Of a stretch of DNA of 64,000 nt, positions 50,129 to 57,790 are shown piece after piece (position 1 is the stretch's first letter; the number at the start of each line of letters is the position of its first letter). The DNA is from HRBIN12 sp964447335 (GTDB lineage Bacteria; Actinomycetota; UBA4738; HRBIN12): positions 1 to 64,000 of the forward strand of contig CAYUSA010000007.1 in NCBI GenBank assembly GCA_964447335.1, given 5' to 3'. The notes below the pieces were generated by a model. It was not told the DNA's origin, ran no database searches, and saw nothing but the letters and a program-made list of their open reading frames with translations. Both the position numbers and the translations under genes were made by a program.

Positions 50129-50134
50129 AGCCTA
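50129..50134 (-). promoter_or_regulatory. Candidate leaderless -10 box TAGGCT for the tdh-like gene
   Basis: TAGGCT on the minus strand ends 7 bases before ATG 50121, with no ribosome site. Confidence 0.5.
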
Positions 50135-50246
50135 CCCGACGGCGCCAGGTGCCGGACCCACGTCCCGTGACTCGGAACCTGCGGGTCGAGCGGTCCCGTC
50201 CAAGCGGCGGCGATGCGAGGATGACCTCAACGAACGGAGGCCCACG

Positions 50247-51107
50247 ATGACGCACATCCGGATGCTCGCGGCGGTGAGCGTGCTCGCACTGGCACTGTCC
50301 GCGTGCGGCGCGCTGAACGACGACGGGAGCGGCGGCAGCGGGGGGACCATCGACCACTCGACCGGTGCCGGCGACCTCGTCCTGCGATGGGAGTACACGG
50401 GCGGCTTCATCCCCTACGAGTACTCGCTGAAGCGGGTCCCCAGCTGGTCGCTGTTCGGCGACGGCAGCGTGATCGTCGAGGGTCCGCAGATCGAGATCTA
50501 CCCGGGCCCCGCGATGCCGAACCTGCTCGTCACCCGTCTCTCCGAGGACGGCGTGCAGGCGATCCTCGCGGCGGCCAAGGACGCCGGCCTCATGGACGGG
50601 GACCACGCGTACGACTACCCGTGTATCACCGACGTGCCGACGACCGTCTTCACGACCAACGCAGACGGGCGGACGAGCGTCGTGTCGGCGTACGCGCTCG
50701 GCGACGCGACCGCCGGCAGTTGCCCGAACGTCGATGATGCGAGCCGCAAGCTCCTGTACGACTTCCAGACCAAGCTCGGCGACCTCGCGAGCTGGCTGCC
50801 CGAGGGCTCGATCGGTACCGAGGCCGCGTACACCCCCTCCGAGGTTCGCATCTACGTCCTGCCCTATCAGGCGGACCCGGAGCTCCCGCAGCAGGCGATC
50901 GAGTGGCCCCTCGCGACGGGACTGAAGTCGTTCGGGGAGAGCACGCCCGGAGCGCTGGACGGCCGCTGTGGCACCGTCAGCGGCGCCGACCTCGACGCCC
51001 TCCGAGCCGATCTCCAGGCGGCCAACGAGCTCACGCCGTGGTCGAGCGCGGGTACCGAGTACCGGCTGCTCCTGCGTCCGCTCCTGCCGGACGAGCACGG
51101 CTGCTGA
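50247..51107 (+). CDS. Hypothetical lipoprotein
   Basis: A 286-residue protein with a clear lipoprotein signal (MLAAVSVLALALSAC, Cys ~20), then a Gly/Ser/Asp-rich linker and a domain beginning GDLVLRWEYTGGFIPYEY. That segment, together with PSWSLFGDGSVIVEGPQIEIYPGP, recurs in actinobacterial lipoproteins of unknown function. Four Cys remain in the mature part, including YPCITDV, GSCPNVDD and GRCGTVS. ATG 50247 has AACGGAGG upstream. The cupredoxin gene follows after 75 bases in the same direction. Confidence 0.75.
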   Translation: MTHIRMLAAVSVLALALSACGALNDDGSGGSGGTIDHSTGAGDLVLRWEYTGGFIPYEYSLKRVPSWSLFGDGSVIVEGPQIEIYPGPAMPNLLVTRLSEDGVQAILAAAKDAGLMDGDHAYDYPCITDVPTTVFTTNADGRTSVVSAYALGDATAGSCPNVDDASRKLLYDFQTKLGDLASWLPEGSIGTEAAYTPSEVRIYVLPYQADPELPQQAIEWPLATGLKSFGESTPGALDGRCGTVSGADLDALRADLQAANELTPWSSAGTEYRLLLRPLLPDEHGC

Positions 51108-51182
51108 TCCCTCGGTGGGGCTTCCCCTCAGCGGAGGCCCGGCCGATGCTCCGCCCCATGTTCCACGAGGGGAGGGGGACGC

Positions 51183-51659
51183 ATGGGAGGGCATGTACGG
51201 ATGCGGTGGATGGTTCCAGCCGCGGCCGTCGCGCTCGCGCTCGTCGCGACGGCCTGCGGCGGGAGCGAGGAGAGCGGCGGAGACGGGGGCGGCGGTGGGA
51301 CCACCGTCGCGGTGACGCTCCAGGAGTTCGCCGTCGCGGCGAACCCGGTGTCGGTCCCGGCCGGTGAGGTCACCTTCGAGGCAACCAACACCGGCCCCGA
51401 GGACCAGCACGAGTTGGTGGTGATGAAGACCGATCTCGCGCCCGAGGCGCTGCCGACGAACGCCGACGGATCGGTGAACGAGGAGGGCGAGGGCGTCGAG
51501 GCGATCGACGAGATCCCGGAGTTCGACGTCGGCGGGACGCAGAGTCTGGCGCTCGACCTCGACGCCGGGAGCTACGTGCTCATCTGCGACATCTACACCG
51601 CCGAGGAGCAGGAGTCGCACTACCAGGAGGGGATGCGGCTCAGCTTCACGGTCGAGTAG
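51183..51659 (+). CDS. Cupredoxin-domain lipoprotein
   Basis: A 158-residue exported protein. The signal ends in lipobox ATAC, followed by an acidic Gly/Ser-rich linker. The ~115-residue domain has the plastocyanin-like order of type-1 copper ligands: His in EDQHELVV, Cys in YVLICDIYT, then His and Met in SHYQEGM. The gap between Cys and the second His (11 residues) is longer than usual. It may carry electrons or copper at the membrane surface. ATG 51183 follows a strong GGGGAGGGGG stretch. A terminator hairpin lies 18 bases after the stop. Confidence 0.82.
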   Translation: MGGHVRMRWMVPAAAVALALVATACGGSEESGGDGGGGGTTVAVTLQEFAVAANPVSVPAGEVTFEATNTGPEDQHELVVMKTDLAPEALPTNADGSVNEEGEGVEAIDEIPEFDVGGTQSLALDLDAGSYVLICDIYTAEEQESHYQEGMRLSFTVE

Positions 51660-51677
51660 CCGGCCTCACGGCGAGCC

Positions 51678-51705
51678 GGGGTCGGGACGTGCACGTCCCG
51701 GCCCC
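51678..51705. terminator. Candidate terminator hairpin
   Basis: GGGG-T-CGGGACGT pairs with ACGTCCCG-G-CCCC around a GC turn, giving a long stem with one G-T wobble. It lies between the convergent cupredoxin gene (ends 51659) and the helicase gene (ends 51769). Confidence 0.6.
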
Positions 51706-51768
51706 CAGCCGTGTCCGGGATCGTGCCGGCGCGGTCCCCCGGCGCGACGAGCTCGCGACCGCCGTGGA

Positions 51769-52965
51769 CTAGAACTTGCGGCGTGCGGGCTTGCGCAGCG
51801 ACGAGCGCCGCCCACCCCGCGCCCCGGAGAACACGACCCGCGGCGGGGCCACCTTCATGCCCTCCACCTGGAACTCGTCGTGGAGATCCAGGCGGGCGGC
51901 CATGCGGCCGACATCACCCTGCTGCTCGGCGGTCACGAGCGTGACCCCCGTGCCGCTGCGGCCCGCGCGGGCCGTCCGGCCGACGCGGTGCACGTAGGCC
52001 TTGTCGTCCTCCGGCGGGTCGTAGTTCACGACGTGGCTGATGCGCTCGAGATCCAGGCCTCGCGCCGCGACGTCGGTGGCCACGAGCACGTCCACCTTGC
52101 CCGTCTCGAAGCGCTGCAGCGCCCGCTGGCGAGCAGGCTGCGTCATGTCGCCGTGCAGGGCGTCCACACGCAGGCCCTTGGCCTTCAGCTTGTGCACGAG
52201 ACGATCGGCCCCACGCTTGGTGCGGACGAACACGAGCGTGAGCTCACGTTCCTTCGCGAGCAGCTCGACGAGCGCCTCGACCTTGCCCTGCGCCGAAACC
52301 GAGATGAACTGGTGGTCGACCTCCTCGACGGTCCGATGATCGGACTCCACCGTGTGGAGCACGGCCTCGCGCGTGTAGGCCCGGGCGAGATGCCCGACCG
52401 CGCCGTCCAGGGTCGCCGAGAAGAACATCGTCTGGCGCTCCTTCGGCATCCGGCGCACGAGCTTGTCGACCTGCGGCTGGAAGCCCATGTCGAGCATGCG
52501 GTCGGCCTCGTCCAGGACGAGGATGCGCACGTCGCCGAGCTTCACCATCCCACGGGTCGCGAGGTCCTCGAGGCGACCCGGCGTCGCGATGAGCACATCG
52601 GCGCGCGCGGCGCCCTTGCCCTGCTCCTTGACGCTCGTGCCGCCGTAGGCCACACCCATCTTGAGACCCTTGGCTTTCGCCACGGGGGCGAACTCGTCGG
52701 CGACCTGCTGCGCGAGCTCGCGCGTGGGCACGAGCACCAGCGCGGACGGCGTGGCGCCCCCGCTCGAGACGCGCTCGACGATCGGGATCGCGAACGCGAG
52801 GGTCTTGCCCGAGCCCGTCTGGGACTTCGCCAGCACGTCGAGGCCGGCGATCGCGTCCTCCATCACGAGGGACTGGATGGGGAATGGCGCATCGACGCCG
52901 CGCTTCTTCAGCGCATCGACCACGGCGCGAGAAACGCCGAGATCGGAGAATGACCGGGTGGTCAT
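51769..52965 (-). CDS. DEAD-box ATP-dependent RNA helicase
   Basis: A 398-residue minimal helicase core. Motifs in order: Q motif with FPIQ, I AKSQTGSGKT, Ia PTRELAQQ, Ib TPGRL, II LDEADRMLD, III FSATLD, IV VFVRTKRGAD, V TDVAARGLD and VI HRVGRTARAG. The tail is short and basic (GGRRSSLRKPARRKF), suiting non-specific RNA binding. Roles in ribosome assembly or mRNA turnover are usual. ATG 52965 follows AAGGAG. The gene has an unusually long potential leader (to about 53090). Confidence 0.93.
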   Translation of the reverse strand: MTTRSFSDLGVSRAVVDALKKRGVDAPFPIQSLVMEDAIAGLDVLAKSQTGSGKTLAFAIPIVERVSSGGATPSALVLVPTRELAQQVADEFAPVAKAKGLKMGVAYGGTSVKEQGKGAARADVLIATPGRLEDLATRGMVKLGDVRILVLDEADRMLDMGFQPQVDKLVRRMPKERQTMFFSATLDGAVGHLARAYTREAVLHTVESDHRTVEEVDHQFISVSAQGKVEALVELLAKERELTLVFVRTKRGADRLVHKLKAKGLRVDALHGDMTQPARQRALQRFETGKVDVLVATDVAARGLDLERISHVVNYDPPEDDKAYVHRVGRTARAGRSGTGVTLVTAEQQGDVGRMAARLDLHDEFQVEGMKVAPPRVVFSGARGGRRSSLRKPARRKF

Positions 52966-53102
52966 GTTCGACTCCTTCTTCTCCGCGACTACATGCCGCG
53001 GTCGGTATCGAGGAGGCTCAGCCTGACCCCGAGACCGCCTGAAGGAGGGAACGAGGGAACGAACCTCACGGAACGGCGACGCCGTCCTTGCGTCACAGGC
53101 TA
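52966..53102 (-). promoter_or_regulatory. Long leader region of the DEAD-box gene
   Basis: A minus-strand -10-like TAGCCT at 53102-53097 would start an RNA with ~125 untranslated bases. The region contains self-complementary blocks such as GGACGGCG/CGCCGTTCC and no open frame of note. A regulated leader is possible; no known riboswitch is recognised. The remaining bases up to 53142 show nothing else. Confidence 0.3.
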
Positions 53103-53142
53103 CCAGAGGCTCGGCCGGGGGGCGGGGAAGGTCCGGAGCGAG

Positions 53143-53790
53143 CTACGCGCGGACCAGGATGGCGATCATCGCGAAGTGACAGGCGGCGGCGCTCACCATG
53201 AACGAGTGCCACACCTCGTGGAAGCCGAACACCGCGGGCACCGGGTCCGGGCGTTTCGTCGCGAACACGATCGCGCCGCCCGTGTAGAGGAGACCGCCGA
53301 CGATCGTGAGCACGAGCACCGGTCGTGGGATGTCGTGCAGCATCGGCGGGATCGCGACGATCGCGAACCATCCGAGCGCCATGTAGAGGGCGCTGGTGAG
53401 CATCTTGAACCCGTCGATGCGCACGAGCTTCAGCGCGATGCCGGTCGCGGCGCCGGCCCAGACGACGCCCAGGATCACGACGGTCCACGGACCGTGGAGC
53501 ACGAGCAGGGCGAGCGGCGTGTAGGTGCCGGCGATGAGCACGAAGATCATGGAGTGGTCGAGCCGCTTCATGCGACGGAGGGCCTTCGGCGACCAGCGTC
53601 CGCGATGGTACGCAGCGCTCGAGCCGAACACGGCCGTCAGGCTGAGCGCGAAGACGAGCGCCGCGACGCGGGCGACCCACTCCTCCGCGAGCACGACGAG
53701 CGCGATCCCCGCGGGGATGGACACGAAGAACGCGACCTGGTGGATCCGGCCGCGCCAGCGCGGCTTCGCCGGTCGGGCGTCGCCCTCCAT
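53143..53790 (-). CDS. Hemolysin III / PAQR family membrane protein
   Basis: A 215-residue protein with about seven helices. PAQR-family metal residues are visible: SSAAYHRGRWSP, RLDHSMIFVLIAGTYTP and, near the C-terminus, FHEVWHSFMVSAAACHFAM, giving the His/Asp cluster that binds zinc in this family. Bacterial members are called hemolysin III but often affect membrane fluidity. I start at ATG 53790 because TACCAT (53803-53798, minus) lies 7 bases before it, matching the leaderless pattern of other genes here; ATG 53799 is the alternative. Confidence 0.88.
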   Translation of the reverse strand: MEGDARPAKPRWRGRIHQVAFFVSIPAGIALVVLAEEWVARVAALVFALSLTAVFGSSAAYHRGRWSPKALRRMKRLDHSMIFVLIAGTYTPLALLVLHGPWTVVILGVVWAGAATGIALKLVRIDGFKMLTSALYMALGWFAIVAIPPMLHDIPRPVLVLTIVGGLLYTGGAIVFATKRPDPVPAVFGFHEVWHSFMVSAAACHFAMIAILVRA

Positions 53791-53846
53791 CGGGCTCATG
53801 GTAGCCCCAGCCGAGCGGTGCTCTCCAGGGGTGGTCGGCGGCGTGA

Positions 53847-55694
53847 TCAGGTACGTTCCGCCCGCAGGGCGAGCTCACCCTCGATGCGCTCCGCGATCGC
53901 GCGGGCCGAGATCCCGGCCCACTCGCGGAGCTCCTCGGGCGGGCCCGAGCCCGGCATCGCGCCCACCGCGAGCTTCACCACGCGACCGGAGAGCGCCGGC
54001 GCGTGCGCGAGCGCCGACAGCACGGCCTCGCCGAGGCCGCCCTCGAGCCAGTGGTCCTCCACGACGACGAGCAGCCCCGTCTCCTCCATCGCCTGGATGA
54101 GCGTCTCGACGTCGATCGGCTTCACGGAGTAGGCGTCGATCACGCGGATGCGGACGCGCCGTTCCTCGAGCTCGTCGGCCACCTGCAGCGCCTCGAACAC
54201 CGTCACCCCCGCGGCGACGATCGTCGCGGCGTCGGCCGCACTCGCGCGCAGGGTCTTGCTGCCGCCGATCTCGAACTCCTCGTCGGGGCCGTAGAGCTTC
54301 GGGGTCTTCTCGCGCGTCGTGCGCAGGTACGAGATGCCGTGGAGGTCGGCCATCGCGGCGGTGAGCTTCGCGGCGGCGTTGCCGTCCGCGGGGTACAGGA
54401 CCGTCGAGCCGTGCACGGCGCGCAGCATCGAGAGGTCCTCGAGCGCCATCTGCGACGGCCCGTCCTCGCCGATCGACACGCCAGCGTGGGAGCCGCACAG
54501 CCGCAGGTTCGCACGACTCACGGCCGCCATCCGCACGAAGTCGTACGCGCGGGTGAGGAACGCACCGAAGCTCGCTGCGAAGACCGTCTTCCCGAGCGCC
54601 TGCAGACCGACACCGACACCGGCCATGCACTGCTCGGCGATGTAGAGCTCGACGAAGCGCGCGGGGGCGACCTTCTGGAAGTCCTCGGTGTGCGTGGAGT
54701 TCGCGACCTCGCCGTCCAGGACCACGACGTCGGGCCGGACCGCGAGCGCCGCGAGCGTCTCGCCGAACGCCTTGCGCGTCGCGATGCCGTCCTCGTAGCT
54801 CGGGACGCTCACCACGGCGGGTACGGGCGCCGGGGGCGACCACGGCGCCGGCGCGGGGGGCGCGAACGTGATCGAGCGCGGGCCGCCGAGCTCGGAGATC
54901 GCCGCCTCGGCCTCGGCGGGCGAGAGCGCCTTGCCGTGCCAGCCCTCGTGATCCTGCAGGAACGACACACCGTTGCCCTTGCGCGTCCGTGCCACGATGA
55001 GGGTCGGGCGTTCCGCGGCCTGCGCTCGACGGTAGGCCTCGTCGATCGCGACGACGTCGTGGCCGTCGATCTCGACGGCGTCCCAGCCGAAGGAGAGCGC
55101 TCGCGCGACGTAGGCCGGGCCGTTCCACTGGAGCATCGTCGGGCCGCGCTGGCCGAGCCGGTTCATGTCGCAGATGCCCACGAGGTTCGTGACGCCGTGA
55201 TGCGAGGCGTTGGCCATCGCCTCCCACACCGAGCCCTCGGCCATCTCGGAGTCGCCCATCAGCACCCAGACCCGGGCCGGGCTCGCGTCGAGCCTCATCG
55301 CGAGCGCCATGCCGAGCCCGATCGGCAGGCCCTGCCCGAGCGAGCCCGTCGCGACGTCGACGTAAGGCATGTCCGGCAGCGGCACCGGGTGACCCTGGAT
55401 CGCGCTTCCCATCTTCCGGAACGAAAGGAGCCGGTCGTCGTCGATCGCACCGATCGCCTTCAGCACCGAGAACATGAGCGGCGAGGCATGCCCCTTGGAC
55501 AGGACGAACCGGTCGTTCGCGAGGCTCTTCGGGTCGCCCACGTCGTAGCGGAGGTGGTCGGCGTACAGCACCGCCAGCAGGTGCGCGGCCGACATCGAGG
55601 ACGTCGGGTGGCCGGAGCCCGCCGCCGTCGAGGCTCGGATCCCGTCGACGCTGAGTTGCGCCGCCAGCTCGTTCCACATCGTGACCCTGTCCAT
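53847..55694 (-). CDS. Transketolase (fused N- and C-terminal parts)
   Basis: A 615-residue ThDP enzyme, shorter than E. coli TktA (663) and close to the animal-type length. N-terminal half: ASTAAGSGHPTSSMSAAH, the cofactor motif MGDSEMAEGSVWEAMANA with the ThDP-binding GDS...N pattern, and DGHDVVAIDEAY. Pyrimidine domain: the Glu in YIAEQCMAGVGVG and SIGEDGPSQMALEDL. C-terminal domain from ~490. It transfers two-carbon units in the pentose phosphate pathway. ATG 55694 follows GGAGGT; a possible -10 TAAGCT is at 55726-55731 (minus). It stands alone, with no other pentose pathway gene near. Confidence 0.92.
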   Translation of the reverse strand: MDRVTMWNELAAQLSVDGIRASTAAGSGHPTSSMSAAHLLAVLYADHLRYDVGDPKSLANDRFVLSKGHASPLMFSVLKAIGAIDDDRLLSFRKMGSAIQGHPVPLPDMPYVDVATGSLGQGLPIGLGMALAMRLDASPARVWVLMGDSEMAEGSVWEAMANASHHGVTNLVGICDMNRLGQRGPTMLQWNGPAYVARALSFGWDAVEIDGHDVVAIDEAYRRAQAAERPTLIVARTRKGNGVSFLQDHEGWHGKALSPAEAEAAISELGGPRSITFAPPAPAPWSPPAPVPAVVSVPSYEDGIATRKAFGETLAALAVRPDVVVLDGEVANSTHTEDFQKVAPARFVELYIAEQCMAGVGVGLQALGKTVFAASFGAFLTRAYDFVRMAAVSRANLRLCGSHAGVSIGEDGPSQMALEDLSMLRAVHGSTVLYPADGNAAAKLTAAMADLHGISYLRTTREKTPKLYGPDEEFEIGGSKTLRASAADAATIVAAGVTVFEALQVADELEERRVRIRVIDAYSVKPIDVETLIQAMEETGLLVVVEDHWLEGGLGEAVLSALAHAPALSGRVVKLAVGAMPGSGPPEELREWAGISARAIAERIEGELALRAERT

Positions 55695-55725
55695 GCACTG
55701 ACCTCCGCTCGCCCGACGGCGCCTC

Positions 55726-55731
55726 AGCTTA
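55726..55731 (-). promoter_or_regulatory. Candidate -10 box TAAGCT for transketolase
   Basis: TAAGCT on the minus strand lies 31 bases before ATG 55694, giving a leader of about 25 bases with GGAGGT. Confidence 0.35.
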
Positions 55732-55768
55732 CGGGATGCCCGTTCGGGCCCGCCGCGAACCACGCTGG

Positions 55769-55774
55769 TACCCT
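55769..55774 (+). promoter_or_regulatory. Candidate leaderless -10 box TACCCT
   Basis: TACCCT ends 9 bases before ATG 55784 of the small RGG-tail protein gene; no ribosome site is present. Confidence 0.4.
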
Positions 55775-55783
55775 GGTCCGCAT

Positions 55784-56080
55784 ATGGCTGACTACCGAGA
55801 GGTCCGCGTCGAGCGCCTCTACCTCAAGGCCCCGAACACCGACAAGCTGCGCAAGACCGCGGCCGGCCGGCACCGGTACCTGCTCGCCGCCGGCTGGCGC
55901 GAGATGGAGCGCTCGCAAGGGGTGGACCACATCCGGGTGCGGTACGAGCGCACCGGGCACCCGCCCCTCAAGAGCCGCCTCCCTCGGCCGGAGAAGGAGC
56001 AGTTCCGGTTCGAGCGGCGACCGCGTAGCGGCCCGGGGCAGGGCGGCAGGGGCGGCGGACGAGGCGGCCCTCGCCGCTGA
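55784..56080 (+). CDS. Small basic protein with RGG-like tail, hypothetical
   Basis: A 98-residue, strongly basic protein. Residues 1-75 look folded (DYREVRVERLYLKAP, GRHRYLLAAGWREMER, HIRVRYERTG), with a pattern of short strands and many Arg. The last ~20 residues are disordered and Arg/Gly-rich (GQGGRGGGRGGPRR), like RGG boxes in RNA-binding proteins. No family is recognised. Nucleic-acid binding is an inference from composition alone. ATG 55784 appears leaderless. A strong terminator hairpin follows at 56125. Confidence 0.65.
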   Translation: MADYREVRVERLYLKAPNTDKLRKTAAGRHRYLLAAGWREMERSQGVDHIRVRYERTGHPPLKSRLPRPEKEQFRFERRPRSGPGQGGRGGGRGGPRR

Positions 56081-56124
56081 CCGTAGGGCCCGGCCGGCGT
56101 CGTGGCACCACACCGGACATCGAA

Positions 56125-56150
56125 GAGGGACCCGGCGCCGCGGGTCCCTC
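56125..56150 (+). terminator. Terminator hairpin
   Basis: Perfect 9-base arms GAGGGACCC and GGGTCCCTC around an 8-base GC-rich loop, 45 bases after the stop of the small basic protein, followed by the T-containing GTTCGTTCTC. Confidence 0.65.
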
Positions 56151-56236
56151 GTTCGTTCTCGGCCTCGCTCTCGCCCCGAGGTCAGCTGGCCGAATATCCT
56201 TCGGCAGAGAGGCGGCCTCGCCGGATGGATGCCCCG

Positions 56237-56242
56237 TATAAT
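56237..56242 (+). promoter_or_regulatory. Consensus -10 box TATAAT for the KamA-like gene
   Basis: A perfect TATAAT, rare in this GC-rich sequence, 64 bases before ATG 56307. No recognisable -35 lies 16-18 bases upstream. The rest of 56151-56306 shows no open gene. Confidence 0.5.
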
Positions 56243-56306
56243 GGCGGTCCATTCGAAAGATGTCCGTGGCGCCGGGCCTCCGGCGCGAGCACCCAGGGGG
56301 TCCGAG

Positions 56307-57743
56307 ATGAGCGATGAGATCCTGGAGACCGAGGGCGGATCGCAGCCCACCAAGGCACGGCCGAAGCGCGAGATCGGGAAGGCCCACGCCTCCGAGCAGC
56401 CCTTCGAGTACCCGCTGAAGCGCGAGTTCGTCGAGCCGGACTGGACGCGCCTGCCGGGCTTCAAGGGCGTCACGACGCAGCAGTGGGAGTCGGCGCAGTG
56501 GCAGCGCTCGCACACGATCAAGAACCTCGTCGAGCTGAAGCGCGCGTTCGGCGACCTCCTGCCCGGCGACCTGTACGCGGACATCGAGCGCGACCAGCAG
56601 GAGCGCGCCACGATGTCGATGCTGATCCCCCCACAGATGGTCAACACCATGGACGAGCGCGACCTGCGCGAGGACCCGGTCCGCCGCTACATGGCGCCGG
56701 CGTTCAGCGATCGCGCGGATGAGTTCCCGAGCCATCCGATGGCCTCGAGGGACTCGCTACACGAGTCCGACATGTGGGCCGTCGAGGGACTCACGCACCG
56801 CTACCCCACGAAGGTGCTCGCCGAGATGATCCCGACGTGTCCGCAGTACTGCGGTCACTGCACGCGGATGGACCTGGTCGGCAACGACACGCTGCAGGTC
56901 CTGAAGTACAAGTTCGAGATGAAGCAGCAGGAGCGCTGGGACGCGATGCTCGACTACCTGCGACGCACGCCGTCGGTGCGTGACGTCGTGGTCTCGGGCG
57001 GCGACGTGGCCAACGTGCCGGTCGCACGCCTGCAGGAGTGGCTGTTCAAGCTGTTCGAGATCCCGAACATCCGCGACGTGCGCCTCGCGACGAAGGGCCT
57101 GCTGGGCCTGCCGCAGCACTTCCTCCAGGACGAGGTGCTCGAGGGCTACGAGGCGATCGTGAAACGCGCGCACGAGCGCGGCGTCGAGATCGCCGTGCAC
57201 ACCCACGTGAACAGCGCCCAGCAGGTGACGCCGATCTTCGCGAAGGCGGTCGGCAAGCTCCTCGACATGGGCTACCGCGACGTCCGCAACCAGGGCGTGC
57301 TCCTGCGCGGGGTGAACACGCAACCGAAGCAGCTCCTCGAGCTCGCGTTCATGCTCATCGACCACGCGAAGGTGATCCCGTACTACTTCTACATGTGCGA
57401 CATGATCCCGAACGCAGAGCACTGGCGCCTCGCCGTGTGGGAGGCGCAAGACCTCCAGATGGCCATCATGGGGTACCTGCCGGGGTTCGCGACGCCGAGG
57501 TTCGTGTGCGACGTTCCCTTCGTCGGCAAGCGCTGGGTCCACATGATCAGCAACTACGACCGGGTGAAGGGCATCACGTACTGGAAGAAGAACTACCGGA
57601 CCGGCATCGAGTTCGACGACCCCGAGGCGCTCACGCGCGAGTACCCGTACTACGACCCGGTCTCCACGCTCCCCGAGGAAGGTCAGGCCTACTGGCGCGA
57701 GGAGCTGCGCAAGCACGGCGCGCTCGTGCTCCAGCCGGTCTGA
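56307..57743 (+). CDS. KamA-family radical SAM aminomutase (lysine 2,3-aminomutase-like)
   Basis: A 478-residue radical SAM/PLP enzyme. The [4Fe-4S] motif is CPQYCGHC (C-x3-C-x2-C, ~residues 183-190). The SAM region VVVSGGDVANVP follows, and the C-terminal PLP segment is RFVCDVPFVGKRWV, with Lys where KamA has APGGGGK. Two Asp, in YMCDMIPNAEHW and VCDVPFVG, align by eye with the pair that holds the epsilon-amino group of lysine in clostridial KamA, so a lysine-like substrate is plausible. The N-terminal ~110 residues are longer and the loop sequences differ from classical KamA. ATG 56307 has GGGGG upstream. Confidence 0.85.
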   Translation: MSDEILETEGGSQPTKARPKREIGKAHASEQPFEYPLKREFVEPDWTRLPGFKGVTTQQWESAQWQRSHTIKNLVELKRAFGDLLPGDLYADIERDQQERATMSMLIPPQMVNTMDERDLREDPVRRYMAPAFSDRADEFPSHPMASRDSLHESDMWAVEGLTHRYPTKVLAEMIPTCPQYCGHCTRMDLVGNDTLQVLKYKFEMKQQERWDAMLDYLRRTPSVRDVVVSGGDVANVPVARLQEWLFKLFEIPNIRDVRLATKGLLGLPQHFLQDEVLEGYEAIVKRAHERGVEIAVHTHVNSAQQVTPIFAKAVGKLLDMGYRDVRNQGVLLRGVNTQPKQLLELAFMLIDHAKVIPYYFYMCDMIPNAEHWRLAVWEAQDLQMAIMGYLPGFATPRFVCDVPFVGKRWVHMISNYDRVKGITYWKKNYRTGIEFDDPEALTREYPYYDPVSTLPEEGQAYWREELRKHGALVLQPV

Positions 57744-57771
57744 TCGTCGCGGGCGCTCGGACCGCAGGGGC

Positions 57772-57786
57772 GGGGGTCGTTCCCCC
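57772..57786. terminator. Candidate terminator hairpin
   Basis: GGGGG and CCCCC around TCGTT, between the convergent KamA-like (ends 57743) and binding-protein (ends 57791) genes; short stem, followed on the plus strand by TTCC. Confidence 0.4.
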
Positions 57787-57790
57787 TTCC

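Noticed and set aside
54003..56306. Upstream extension of the KamA-like frame by about 770 codons
   Set aside because: It runs antisense to transketolase and through a terminator hairpin and has shadow-like composition. The real start is ATG 56307 with a ribosome site and TATAAT upstream.
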